This document shows, one piece after another, positions 21,481-32,136 of a stretch of DNA of 64,000 nt. Each line of letters starts with the position of its first letter. Positions within the stretch are counted from its first letter, which is position 1. Made by a program: the position numbers and the translations under genes. The notes below the pieces were generated by a model that saw only the letters and a list, made by a program, of their open reading frames with translations, ran no database searches and had not been told where the DNA came from. Origin of the DNA: Meconema thalassinum (taxonomy: Eukaryota; Arthropoda; Insecta; Orthoptera; Tettigoniidae); NCBI GenBank assembly GCA_946902985.2, contig OX336389.2:1016273441-1016337440 (forward strand), in the 5' to 3' direction.

Positions 21481-23050
21481 TATACCGTAGTAACTTCGAG
21501 TAGTAAACCTTAGAAATCTGGTATTATAATCGTTTGCGAACGATAAATTGTAGTAGTAGAATAGATATTGCTGTTCATGTGTGAGCAATGGATTGTAACA
21601 ACAATAATATAAATGCTAGGAGGAAGTTATGCCAGTACTGTGGAACAATTGTTGAGAACAATTGAGGTGATGCCATTTAAGTTATGTAATGTGATATACG
21701 AAGGTTTCTTGCCGTATATGGATGTTTGTGAAATACGAGGGTGATTCCGTATTAATTGTATTGAAGTACTGCAGTTTGAATGATGAAAGCATTGTTGAAT
21801 ATTAGTAGAGTTTTGAACACACCTAAAGGTGATTAGATCTGTGACACGAAAGTCGTTTGAAGGCGGAAATTCGTTGGGAAAAGATATACTATCCTTGTCT
21901 ATTATACTATTATTACATTTCTATTAAACCTGGAATTGTAACAACAATATGAACTAATCTTTGCTGATCGGTCCTATTTATACCGATGATGACTATTAAC
22001 ATGATTTTGACATTAATTGGTATAGCATTTGTAAATGAAGAAGTATAGCAGAAGATAACTCTACTAGAGAGAGCGTTAATAATTATATTAACAAAGTTAT
22101 ATCGTTAAAGAATGATTATTTTGAAACGATAGACGTGTAAATAGTGTATATAAATATTTCCATTTGTTTAAATTGAGGGGTTTCGTTATTTATAATATTT
22201 AATATTCTTAAATGTTTTTTGAGATAAAGCATAGTTTGAAAGAGCGCATGTTTTTGATGTGAGTGTTTGAAGTTAGCTATGATTGTTGTATGTATGAAAG
22301 CTTCGTCGGTCATGAACGGCAGAAGCAAGTGTTAGCAAGAATGTTGTGGAGTATGGAAGTTTTGTAAAATGTTATTGTTTGAAAGACGAGATGCTGTAAT
22401 GCATTTCATTTTTACGTATTCTGTATGGCAAGAGGGTAGTCCATTGCCAGGTGGCAGACAAGTCCCGTTATAAGCAAGGCCGAGCAGGAAACAAATGAGC
22501 CGAGATATTGCAGGTGTGTGTAGAGGAATCTGACAGCTGAGTCACAGCTATTATTTAATAACCAGTTCAGATATGTGGAAGGCACGCGCCTGAGAAATGT
22601 AAACGTTTTAAAACCGGAATGCCTGTCACAATGCAGAGCCAGTAGAATGTTAAAAATTATTTTATAATTTTGTAGAAGGCAGAATCTTTTTATTTTTAGC
22701 CAGTTATGTTAGCGTGTGTGTATGGAGTTTTGCCAGCAGCAGTGGCGAGTATGAATGATTATATTAGGGTGTTATTTTGTTAGTAAGTGTTATTTAGTTT
22801 TTATTAATAAATTTTTATTTTTATACGCCTTTTCTCTGTCCTTAATTATTCTATAAATGGAGACGTGTTATGGAACAGCCTACGATAGATAGGATGTCTA
22901 TTTCTTTCCAACATAGCCCTGAGATATTAAGGTAAGTATACACTCTACCGTATAAAGCTAGTTCGTTTTATATCCATAACATGTTCCAAGCCTACTGTGA
23001 ATAACCCTGAAGAACTCGTTGGCGTGATTGCGATAGTTCATTAGCCGGGA
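21481..23050. other. No recognisable gene
   Basis: AT-rich sequence with frequent stops on both strands. There is a GC-richer stretch at 22430-22620 and an AATAAA-like TTATTAATAAATTTTTATTT at 22800-22820. The boundary with the LINE is abrupt near 21480, and the character resembles the left flank at 16.0-18.5 kb, so the LINE may have landed inside one older unit. Nothing further can be supported. Confidence 0.35.
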
Positions 23051-23094
23051 CTTTCACCTTTTATAATCCAGCTTTGCTTTGGATCGACCAGCGA

Positions 23095-23350
23095 GTACCT
23101 TCTCGATTTTTTTCGGGTACAGTACCATCCCAACACTTGCCCGAAGACGAAGTGGGAAACCACGGAAAACCTCTTCGAGGATGGCTAAGGTGGGAATCGA
23201 ACCCCCTTTACTCATTTGGACCACCCGAGGGTGAATAGACCCCGTTCCAATCCTCATACCACTTTTCAAAGTTCGTGGCAGAACCGGGAATCGAACCAGG
23301 ACCTCTGGGGTGGCAGCTAACCATGCTGACCGCTACGCTACGGAGGCGAC
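23095..23350 (-). repeat. SINE, main family variant
   Basis: The minus-strand head has box B GGTTCGATTCCCGG at 23286-23300 and GTAGCGGTCAGCATGG; the body has a second box B GGGTTCGATTCCCACC, then TTTTCCGTGGTTTCCCACTT. The 'AAGTGGTATGAGG' linker marks a subfamily different from the 6.5-kb copy. Confidence 0.8.
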
Positions 23351-24304
23351 TTTATTTTAATTAAATTTTTGTATCAGATGACTTGCTTGGATGAACATAT
23401 AGTTCAATTAAAGACAACACATATATCCATGCCCGTGGCCGTATTTGAACTGACAGCCCAGCGCGAGTTCAGTTGCAAGATCTATACCTTGCCGAAATGC
23501 CACGCTGGCCGGCAAAACATACCTGGTACACACCTTACACACACCGTGGAAAAGGTACTTCACCTATAATCTATGTGCCTATTTACACGTGCTGATAACC
23601 TAAATGCGACTTCCTCACTACCCTCTTTTGTAGGATATAAAGCGTTTATCACATACTGATTAAAACGTTCCTGTGTGGTCTACAATAGGCCTACTGTTTG
23701 TTACTACAGGCCTGCGACTCGGGCTGATAACACGAGTGTGACCCCTTCGCCGCAACATAGGCTATTGTGGGAACCCTTTCTCATTCGGAATAACTACAAA
23801 ATCAGCCTCTTGTGCCCAACGCCTACAACGAAAGTTAAAACATCCCCAAATGGGAAAGTTTAATCGAGCGGCATTCAATATTCAACCCCCGCCTATACTC
23901 TAGTGGGGTTGCCTCCAACAGTGCGATAAACTCCCAGCAAGTCTGAAGAACGCAGGGGCTCCGATACTGGACTCCCGCATTAGGGTCCATTAAAGAATGA
24001 AACAAGCTGCGGGTCACCACCAGATCTGAGGACTTAAGTTCGAGACGTCACTCCCTTCTACCCCTCCCCCCTTCCATCCCTCCGCCGAGACATCAATGCT
24101 CTTTGTGGATGCTCCCCCAGCACGCTTAATTGCATCACCAAATTCGCAATCAAAGCCGCTGAACACCCTAGGAAGTACAATGTCGTCATTAAGAGTCTTC
24201 CGCAAGAATCATGAAATGATATGAATTGTATTTGGACTTCCGAATGGTAACAAATTTGATAACAACGGCCTTGTGCTGACTTTTTGCACCCGATAACTAA
24301 TATT
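23351..24304. other. No recognised gene
   Basis: Mixed sequence. A tRNA-like segment may be present near 23430-23520 (GTATTTGAACTGACAGCCC) but it is too diverged to call. No ORF resembles a known protein. Confidence 0.35.
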
Positions 24305-26465
24305 ATTATTATATAATGTTTGCAAATGGGGGTAATTCCCCGGTGGAAAATTGTACAAATACAGAAAATAACCAACAATAACATCAATCACAATATACAC
24401 AATTCGCAATTTAGGAACTATAGTAATTACATCGCATTATTTACACAAAATTTCAATCTTCTCTTAAACACATCGATATGTTTGGTGAAAGGCTCTAAGA
24501 CTGAGGCAGGTAATGAGTTCCAATTATCAATACCGCGATTAATGAAAGGATATTTCCCATAATTTGTACGCTGTGGTCAGCCCTTAACTTTATATGGATG
24601 ATCTGGCCTGCTCAGGTAGGTGGGATTTCCCAGACGTTTACTTAGTTCTCCCCATGCTGGCCGATTAGTGTTAAGTGTTAAGTGTTAAACATAGCGTATA
24701 GTCTGGACTTCGTCCTTTTTTTTCCAATGATTCCCAGACTGTTTTTTCTATCATTCGAGTTACACTACTTCTAGGAATAAAATCAATGAGCACAAACCTA
24801 GCAGCCTCCCTTTGTACCTTCTCCAGCTCATTGATGAGCCCTACCTGATATGGGTCCCAAACCGCTGAGCCGTATTCCAAGATTGGCTTCACCAGGGTCA
24901 AATATCCTAATTCTTTTGCAGTAGAGCTACTGCCTTTTAATACCCGCATTACAAAGTGTAGTGATTTGTAAGCTTTGGAGACGACTCAACCCACATTGGT
25001 ACTCCATTTTATATCATTCCTTACATGGATGTCCAAGTATTTGCACGAGTCTTCTTCAACAAGTATTTCCTTTGCACGAGTCTTCTTCACCAAGTATTTC
25101 CGAGCCGATATTATATTGAAAATCATGCCTTCGCTCTATCCCTATTCTCATGAGACTACATTTACTCGTATTTATCTTACATTTTGTTGTCAACCGCCCA
25201 TTTATGAACCAGGTTGAGGTCTGTTTGCAACTGAGTGTTGTCCTGTGAGCTATGAATTCGTCGGTATATTACACAATCATCCGCAAACAATCGTCAGTCA
25301 CTTCTAATCCCATTCGGTAGGTCGTTAATAAGTGCCAGAAATAACAGGGGCCCAATCACACTACCCTGAGGGACACCTTACGTTATCAGAATGTCCTCCG
25401 AGAATACATTACCTCTTTTAACATTTTGCGAGCGACCAGTCAAGAACTCTTGATTCCATAAATTTACTCTTTCATCAATCTTCGTTGCCGCTAATTTACG
25501 GAGTCATGTGGGACGACATCAAAGGCTTTCCCAAAATCTATGATTACAGCGTCAACTTGCACCCCTCTGTCTAGCGAGTCATTAATATCATGAAAGATTG
25601 ATAACATTTGGCTCTCGCATCAGTACCGTTGTCTAAATCCGTGTTGCCTCCCATTAACCCACGATAACTTTCCCCACTGTTTCCTTAAGTAATCATAAAT
25701 AAGGTGCTCCATCAGTTTACATATGATGGATGTGAGGCTAACAGGCCTATAGTTTACCATGACCAATCTGTTTCCTCCCTTGTATATTGGAACTATTGTA
25801 GCTCTTTTCCAGTCTTCGGGTATTTGTGTGTTATTAATTGATACATTAAAGAGCGCCCCCAAGTATCGCCCAATGACTGTACCTCCCAGTTTTAGCACAT
25901 CTCCACAAATATTGTCTGGGCCTTTCGATATATTTCTGCATAGCTTTTTAATTCTTGCTAGAATCGACGGTTGGTTTATTTGGAAAGGTTGGCTATCTGA
26001 ATCATAGTTAAGGTCCAACACACAGCTATTGAATTTATTAAACACACTACCATATCATGTATTTAATTAATTAGCAATTACCTGTTCCTCGGTAATTAAT
26101 TCACCATCTCCGGACATTATCATAGACAAATCATTGGAATTTCCCTTCCACCTTCTAACATAACTATATTTTTTCCACCCTTCACCCCCTCCCCCAATTA
26201 AGTTGTGCATGCAATTATCGTCAGCAGTCTTCTTTTTGAGGACTGGCTCTTTCGATAATAATTTAAACTTTAGCATATGCTCGTTACTGTCGTGTCGTTT
26301 GTTATAAGTTTTCCTTAATTTCCATTTGTGTCCCCTGATTTCCCTTGTGGAATATTCCGGATCCCGATTTTGTTTCAGTAATTTAAACGGGTTGAATTTC
26401 TCAATAGCACGATCTAAGACAGTTAGAACATTTTCCCACAATATATTTTTATGACACCCCTCTGA
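24305..26465 (-). pseudogene. CR1/jockey-like LINE remnant, minus-strand copy
   Basis: Read on the minus strand: the connector ENVLTVLDRAIEKFNPFKLLKQ (26.4 kb); reverse transcriptase blocks SKGPDNICGDVLKLGG, WKRATIVPIYKGG, NYRPVSLTSIICKLMEHL (25.7 kb), IDFGKAFDVVPHD (25.5 kb), GVPQGSVIGPLLFLALIND and RLFADDCVIYR (25.3 kb); thumb LVKPILEYGSAVWDPY and LEKVQREAARFV (24.8 kb); then a 3' UTR to about 24305. Many stops and frameshifts break it into short frames. It belongs to the same family as the plus-strand fragment at 26.6-27.2 kb. Confidence 0.88.
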
Positions 26466-26596
26466 CGCCTATCTTACAAATGACTCATTCATAACTGGGC
26501 CCAAACGTGACGGTTGAGTGCCTGGTTCTACGCAGCCGTCCATAAGTACCCTCCCGCCTCTTCCACTAAGGTAACCCCTTTCTTCCTGCATATCTC

Positions 26597-27212
26597 TGCA
26601 CTTCGAAATGAGGGTATTATACGGAAGTAATACCTCTGCTAAAGAATTAGGATATTTGTCACTTGTAAGACCTATTCTGGAATACGCCCCAGTGGTTTGG
26701 AAACCATACAAGTAGGGCTCATCAATGAGTTGGAAATGGTCCAAAGAAAGGCCGCTAGATTTGTGTTCAGTGACTTTAATCCCAGGAGCAGTGTGAGCAG
26801 TATGTTAAAGAAACTTGAGTGGGAATCACTTGAGGCTAAGAGGTTGAAATTTAGACTCTGCGCTAGGTACAACACGAATGCAAATCAACCAGCAAGGGGT
26901 GAGCTTAGCAAACGTAAGGGAAAACCCACTGATATGAGTAGGAGTGATCATCCTTTCAAAGTTAAGGGACGAACACAGCGTACAAATTATGGTAAATATT
27001 CTTTCGTAAACCGTGTCATTGATAACTGGAACTCTCTACCTGCCGCAGACTTAGAGCCTTTCCCAAAACATATAGGTGTGTTTAAGAAAAGACTGAAGAT
27101 TTGTGTAAATACTCCAGTTTAATTGTTATTGAATTGTTATGAATAATTGTTATTTGTTATGTATACCCAATTTGCAACCGGGGTGCAAAACCCCAATTGC
27201 AAATAAAAAATG
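26597..27212 (+). pseudogene. LINE C-terminal fragment and 3' end, plus-strand copy
   Basis: Encodes LGYLSLVRPILEYAPVVWKPYK, then after a one-base shift near 26710 VGLINELEMVQRKAARFVFSD, SSMLKKLEWESLEAKR and FVNRVIDNWNSLP to a stop at 27120. The 3' UTR has GCAACCGGGGTGCAAAACCC and ends in a (GAAT)n tail. It is a 5'-truncated copy of the same LINE family as the adjacent minus-strand remnant, so the two now lie 5' end to 5' end. Confidence 0.88.
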
Positions 27213-27400
27213 AATGAATGAATGAATTAATTAATATACGAATGAATGATGCGTGGGGTTGACTCTGAAGATCTCGAGGATGTTGCCCTGAGGGTGCCAC
27301 ATGGAAATATGGATGGTGTGGATCCTGCTGGCAACCCACGACGGGGTACACATAGGATCAATTCTATCGCGGAGTAGAGACTTCCAAAGCGCCTCACATT

Positions 27401-27886
27401 TTGCCATCCGGTGCAAACGCTGTCTCGCTTATAATCAGCACACTACTCAACAATACCACTAACCCTTACGCTGTGCGCACTGTTCTCAAATGTCAAATTC
27501 CAAACACAGCTGCCGTGACATATCTTATCCCCCAAAGGGCAATCAATAGGGAGGGGCACACCCCACCTTCCACCCAAAATGTAAGGACACACCTGCCCCA
27601 CTTCCGAACAGGCCTGGCATAATCGCTTCTCATTCCCCCTACCTACGGAGCACTTCGCAATTTCCCCCCACCAACCGTCGATAATTTAATACGCTTGATA
27701 AATCAATCATTGCAAAATATATTCTCCTATCATCAACAGATCACCCTAACACAACTCCAAATTGTTGCAGAGCAAATATTTGCCATGCGGTTCTATGCAT
27801 CCTATGCCAATCATCTCACCTACTACAGGACACTTTCTTCCTCTATCCTAGTGACCAACCATGGCAAGTTTAAGGAATCAAAGTGA
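27401..27886 (+). pseudogene. Unrecognised degenerate ORF
   Basis: One frame runs from 27401 to a TAA at 27620-27622 and continues open in the same frame to 27886. The second part (PTVDNLIRLINQSLQNIF, then QLQIVAEQIFAMRFYASYA) is polar and helix-like. It could be the tail of a retrotransposon ORF1 or gag. I do not recognise the family. Confidence 0.25.
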
Positions 27887-27889
27887 GCC

Positions 27890-28574
27890 TCGCAATGATG
27901 TGTCCTTCCTATGTTCAAATATATGCTTATTTTCCATCACGTTCTTTTGATGTTACACTGTAACACCCACAAATGGATGCATTGTACATACTGACATAAG
28001 CAGCCACGGAGTGGGGCTGATATCACAGCGAACAGTACAGGTGACTGTGAGCTTACAGTAAGTGTGGCAAAAACAGACTTAAATTCTTGTCTAAATAATG
28101 TGCCTAATTTATATTTTTACACAACTCGAAAACAGCAACGTGTAACCAAAAGCATGCGTCCGAGGTAACAAAAAACCTGGGATTAAACTTAATTGAATAA
28201 TTCCAAACCCTGACGAGGAAATGCAAAATTTAAGTAGAACTCGGTGTATTTAACGCCCTGGAAGATATATTGGTGCCTATCGGTTCGCTGGCGCTAACTT
28301 ATTCAATAAACAAGTAAAAGCAGCTGTTCCTTGAATACTGGGTACTCTTTTCTCCTTTATTTTTGTACATTCTTTTTTTTCTACTTTGTACAGTTTTGTT
28401 TTTGTTTTGGTTTATATTTTCACGATCTCCTTTGTAATATTTATCTTCTGTTCTTCATTTGTGTAATTTGGGTAATCTGTTTTCTCTATTTTTCACTGAT
28501 ACATGTTGTTGTTTAATCAGATAATGTCAAGAAGGAATGTATTTGGGCTGGTGCCTGTGTTCCTTCATATTGCT
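27890..28574. other. Probable 3' UTR of an unidentified retroelement
   Basis: No coding sequence. The pyrimidine-rich 28340-28500 segment followed by the (AAAT)n run looks like a LINE 3' end with a simple-repeat tail, but no coding remnant identifies the family. Confidence 0.35.
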
Positions 28575-28577
28575 CAA

Positions 28578-28640
<63 letters not shown>
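28575..28640. repeat. (AAAT)n microsatellite
   Basis: About 16 near-perfect tetranucleotide repeats, probably a retroelement tail. Confidence 0.97.
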
Positions 28641-28984
28641 CTTACTAATATGACCAAACATGGATTTCAGCTGATATACCACGAGTGGCGTGCGTTTATA
28701 TTGTTTTGAAGTTTGCTAACCTAAAACGCGCTGTGTGTTCGATGCTTAATGTTGTCACACCGATCTCTCTATCGGTTCGTTAATTTCCATAGTACGCTTT
28801 AAAATAACATAAATGTGAGCGTTAAATGCCGGAAAAGTAGTTTGCGCGTGGATTATAGCACCTAGTCCCGCATCACCAGCTGTGTACTCAGCTGATTTAG
28901 CAATTCCAATCACATAAATTAAACCGTAGGGCATAGCCATACGCGTTAAATTCCTCAGCACGACCGCCATGGCGAACTGCAGCA

Positions 28985-29228
28985 AGTTTCGAGATTGGAG
29001 GTTGGAATCCCAGCGCTGGCTGTGGCTATCCTGAGTGTAGTTTTAACCCGGGGTTTTCCACACTCCTTCCAGGCATATACGGGATGGTACCTTATTTCAC
29101 CTACCCCATCCCTGACCCTAATAGTTACAGTTACATACACTACTACAGCCACCACAGAAACACAGGTTACCAGACACACAGCCCAATACACCGGGCTGAT
29201 GGCTAAAATGTCCCAAACCCCTTAAATG
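28985..29228 (+). repeat. SINE, main family, degenerate body
   Basis: A box-B-like GGTTGGAATCCCAGC is followed by TTTTCCACACTCCTTCCAGG, a CA-rich segment with ACACAGGTTACCAGACACA and CCCAATACACCGGGCTGATGG. It matches the 3' half of the main SINE. Confidence 0.6.
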
Positions 29229-29489
29229 AATTAAGAACACCATAGAAATTAGGGTTTGTTGGTATCAAAAGTGAACACGAATTTTGAGTCTGGGTTCTGT
29301 ATGTTTGATATTGATTTGTCATACCTAACTAATGAAAGAAAAATAGTTTTACCAAATAAAGTTTGCTTTTGTAGCTACCACAAGGAAAGTTCAAACGTTA
29401 ATTTATATAATTACATCACGTTTATTTACAAAACATATTTAACATTAATCTACAAATGAAAAAAAAACAACAAACAATACAAACAAGCT

Positions 29490-29862
29490 TCAAAAATAAA
29501 TATTTTTGGTACTTCTGTGTGGGTACGAACTTTCTCGTATTAACCCCCAAATGTAATCACCCATCATGTTCTCATTATATTGTCCTTGATAACGTTGCTC
29601 AAAGTCCATAACGTCTTGGTAAAAACGTTCCCCTTGCTCTTCTGAATACGCTCCCAAGTTATCCTTAAATTGGTCCAAGTGGGCATGTAACATGGGTACT
29701 TTAAGCGACATTCTGCAAGCCATGAGTTTAAAGTTCTCAAGCATAGTGGAAATAAGATCTTCGCAATTCTCATCTTTCTTATTTCCAAGCAAGCCATGGA
29801 TCACTGCTTTGAGGCTGTACCATGCTTGTTTTTCGTGGGTGATGAGTAATAGTGGAAATTCT
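29490..29862 (-). pseudogene. Fragment of a conserved arthropod protein family, function unknown
   Basis: The minus strand encodes about 124 residues: EEFPLLLITHEKQAWYSLK, AVIHGLLGNKKDENCEDLIS, MLENFKLMACRMSLKVPMLH, AHLDQFKDNLGAYSEEQGER, FYQDVMDFEQRYQG and MMGDYIWGL, then a stop. The MSLK...HLD...NLG..SEEQGERF.QD...RYQG signature is one I recall from many uncharacterised arthropod proteins, where it forms the C-terminal domain of a longer protein. Upstream on the minus strand an ATTTGTAG could be a splice acceptor, but no further homologous exon is evident, so this is either a last exon or a stranded fragment. The function is not known to me; multicopy occurrence would suggest a mobile-element origin. 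Confidence 0.6.
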
Positions 29863-30144
29863 TCACTACAAATATTTATTTATCATTGCATAAATGACAA
29901 AAGCAATCTTTATTAATTATGAATGGCGTTTTTGGTTACTGTTTGATGTAGTCAGTCACACCAAACTGTGGGTTTACTTTACTTAAAGTCACACTCAGCA
30001 TCAATCCTCAAAGTATCAGGGAAGTTTTTATGCTTTGGAGCTTCAAATTATAGTCTATCAACAGACTTACAATTAATAGAAATTTCCTTTCCCTGGAGCG
30101 GTCATAATAGATGAGTACGACTTGAAATACTAGTCATCTAAGTA

Positions 30145-30250
30145 CGTGGTCTGCCTGAGTAAGCGGCTAAAGCTAAAATCCGGAATGCAAGAGATTCGGG
30201 TCCAAGTCCCCACTGGGGTCCCAAAAAACTTCATGTGTTGTGTTGCGTGA
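30145..30250 (+). repeat. tRNA-like SINE head, separate family
   Basis: An A-box-like TGCCTGAGTAAGCGGC, then GATTCGGGTCCAAGTCCCC as box B. The tRNA-like part is about 75 bp. No cloverleaf-intact tRNA gene is claimed. Confidence 0.5.
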
Positions 30251-30512
30251 GATTAAATTTACAGGGGAGGGGGAAGGGATCGTTAATTAACCTTCTCTCA
30301 TTAGAGGTTGCCAAATGACAAAATATTTAAAACATACAGGTAAATTTCACATTTGAAATAAAATATATGAACTCCTAGGCATGTTAACTAATGGCGGATT
30401 AGGTAATTCCTAATCATGGCTATTGAATCTTTCAGTGTCGTGGTAACTGTATTGGGCAGCAAATCTATATTGATTTTATGCAATTTAAATACCTTCATTA
30501 ATAAGTTTGGAA

Positions 30513-31603
30513 TGGTGCCTCTCGCGCTTACCATTAGCCCTACAACCTGCCTCTCGCGCCTACCATTAGCCCTACAACCTGCCTCTTGCGCCTACCATTA
30601 GCCCTACAACCTGCCTCTCGCGCCTACCATTAGCCCTACAACCTGCCTCTTGCGCCTACCATTAGCCCTGCAACCTGCCTCTTGCGCATACCATTAGCCC
30701 CGCAACCTGCCTCTTGCGCCTACCATTAGCCCTGCAACCTGCCTCTCGCACCTACCATTAGCCCTACAACCTGCCTCTCGCGCCTACCATTAGCCCTGCA
30801 ACGTGCCTCTCGCGCCTACCATTAGCCCTGCAACTTGCCTCTCGCGCCTACCATTAGCCCTACAACCTGCCTCTCGCGCCTACCATTAGCCCTGCAACCT
30901 GCCTCTCGCGCCTACCATTAGCCCTGCAACCTGCCCCTCGCGCCTACCATTAGCCCTGCAACCTGCCTCTCGCGCCTACCATTAGCCCTGCAACCTGCCT
31001 CTCGCGCCTACCATTAGCCCTACAACCTGCCTGGCGCCTACCATTTGCCCTACAAACTGCCTCTCGCGCCTACCATTAGCCCCAGAACCTGCCTCTCGCG
31101 CCTACCATTAGCCCTGCAACCTGCCTCTCGCTCCTACCATTAGCCCTACAACCTGCCTCTCGCGCCTACCATTAGCCCTACAACCTGCCTCTTGTGCCTC
31201 CATTAGCCCCACAACCTGCCTCTCGCCCCTACCATTAGCCCTGCAACCTGCCTCTCTCACCTACCATTAGCCCTACAACCTGCCTCTCGCGCCTACCATT
31301 AGCCATACAACCTGCTTCTCGCGCCTACCATTAGCCCCAGAACCTGCCTCTCGCGCCTACCATTAGCCCTGCAACATGCCTCTCGTGCCTACCATTAGCC
31401 CTACAAACCGCATCTCGCGCCTACCATTAGCCCTACAACCTGCCTCTCGCGCCTACCATTAGCCCTGCAACCTGCCTCTCGCGCCTACCATTAGCCCTAC
31501 AACCTGCCTCTTGCGCCTACCATTAGCCCTACAACCTGTCTCTTGTGCCTCCATTAGCCCTACAACCTGCCTCTCGCGCCTACCATTAGTCCTGCAACCT
31601 GCC
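30513..31603. repeat. 32-bp minisatellite, left block (~34 units)
   Basis: The unit is about 32 bp: GCCTACCATTAGCCCTACAA plus CCTGCCTCTCGC. Units differ mainly at CTACAAC/CTGCAAC and CTCGCG/CTTGCG, and there are rarer shortened units with CTTGTGCCTCC. The array is continuous with the right block after the TRIM is removed. Confidence 0.97.
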
Positions 31604-31766
31604 TGTTGTGGTTAATAGAAATGGATTACGGGAACACCACAATCTGATCTTTATTATCTAACCAAGATGTCACAAGTGAAGTAGTAACAATAAAAACAAA
31701 ATGCAATCATAAATCGTAATCCATAGATTGCAACTTTCAAGAGTTGCAACGTCTCAATTCCCCACA
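31604..31766 (-). repeat. TRIM 3' LTR
   Basis: 163 bp, nearly identical to 31969-32131. It lies beside the polypurine tract (plus-strand TCCTCCCCACC at 31767-31777). Confidence 0.94.
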
Positions 31767-31968
31767 TCCTCCCCACCGTTGCGAAGTTGGAAACCTTCCG
31801 TCCAGTATAGTGTAATTGCAAGTCTTCCCTCACAGTCTGGAGGTTCCGTAATGCAATTGCAGAGTAAAAACTTACGAGAGGCTTCAATTCCTGCAGTATA
31901 GACCTAAACAGATTATTCCTTAAAATCACCTGATATCATGCGATAACCCGAGTGTTTTCGGCACCAAA

Positions 31969-32131
31969 TGTTGTGGTTAATAGAAATGGATTACGGGAAC
32001 ACTACAATCTGTTCTTTATTATCTAACCAAGATGTCACAAGTGAAGTAGTAACAATAAAAACAAAATACAATCATAAATCGCAATCCATAGTTTGCAACT
32101 CTCAAGAGTTGCAACGTCTCAATTCCCCACA
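31969..32131 (-). repeat. TRIM 5' LTR
   Basis: 163 bp. On the minus strand its end abuts the primer binding site at about 31949-31968. As on the other copy, the termini are TGTGGGGAATTG...AACCACAACA. Confidence 0.94.
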
Positions 32132-32136
32132 CTGCC

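Larger units (their letters stand above)
31604..32131 (-). mobile_element. TRIM: miniature LTR retrotransposon
   Basis: A 528-bp element with two 163-bp direct LTRs (31604-31766 and 31969-32131) and only 202 bp between them. LTR ends are TG...CA. Read on the minus strand, the LTR is followed at once by TTTGGTGCCGAAAACACTCG, a primer binding site, and the other LTR is preceded by the purine tract GGTGGGGAGGA. The target site duplication is CTGCC (31599-31603 and 32132-32136), perfect and taken from the minisatellite unit. There is no coding capacity, so it must have been mobilised in trans. The PBS begins like that of the BEL/Pao element at 51.8 kb. The two LTRs differ at about 6 positions by eye. 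Confidence 0.95.
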
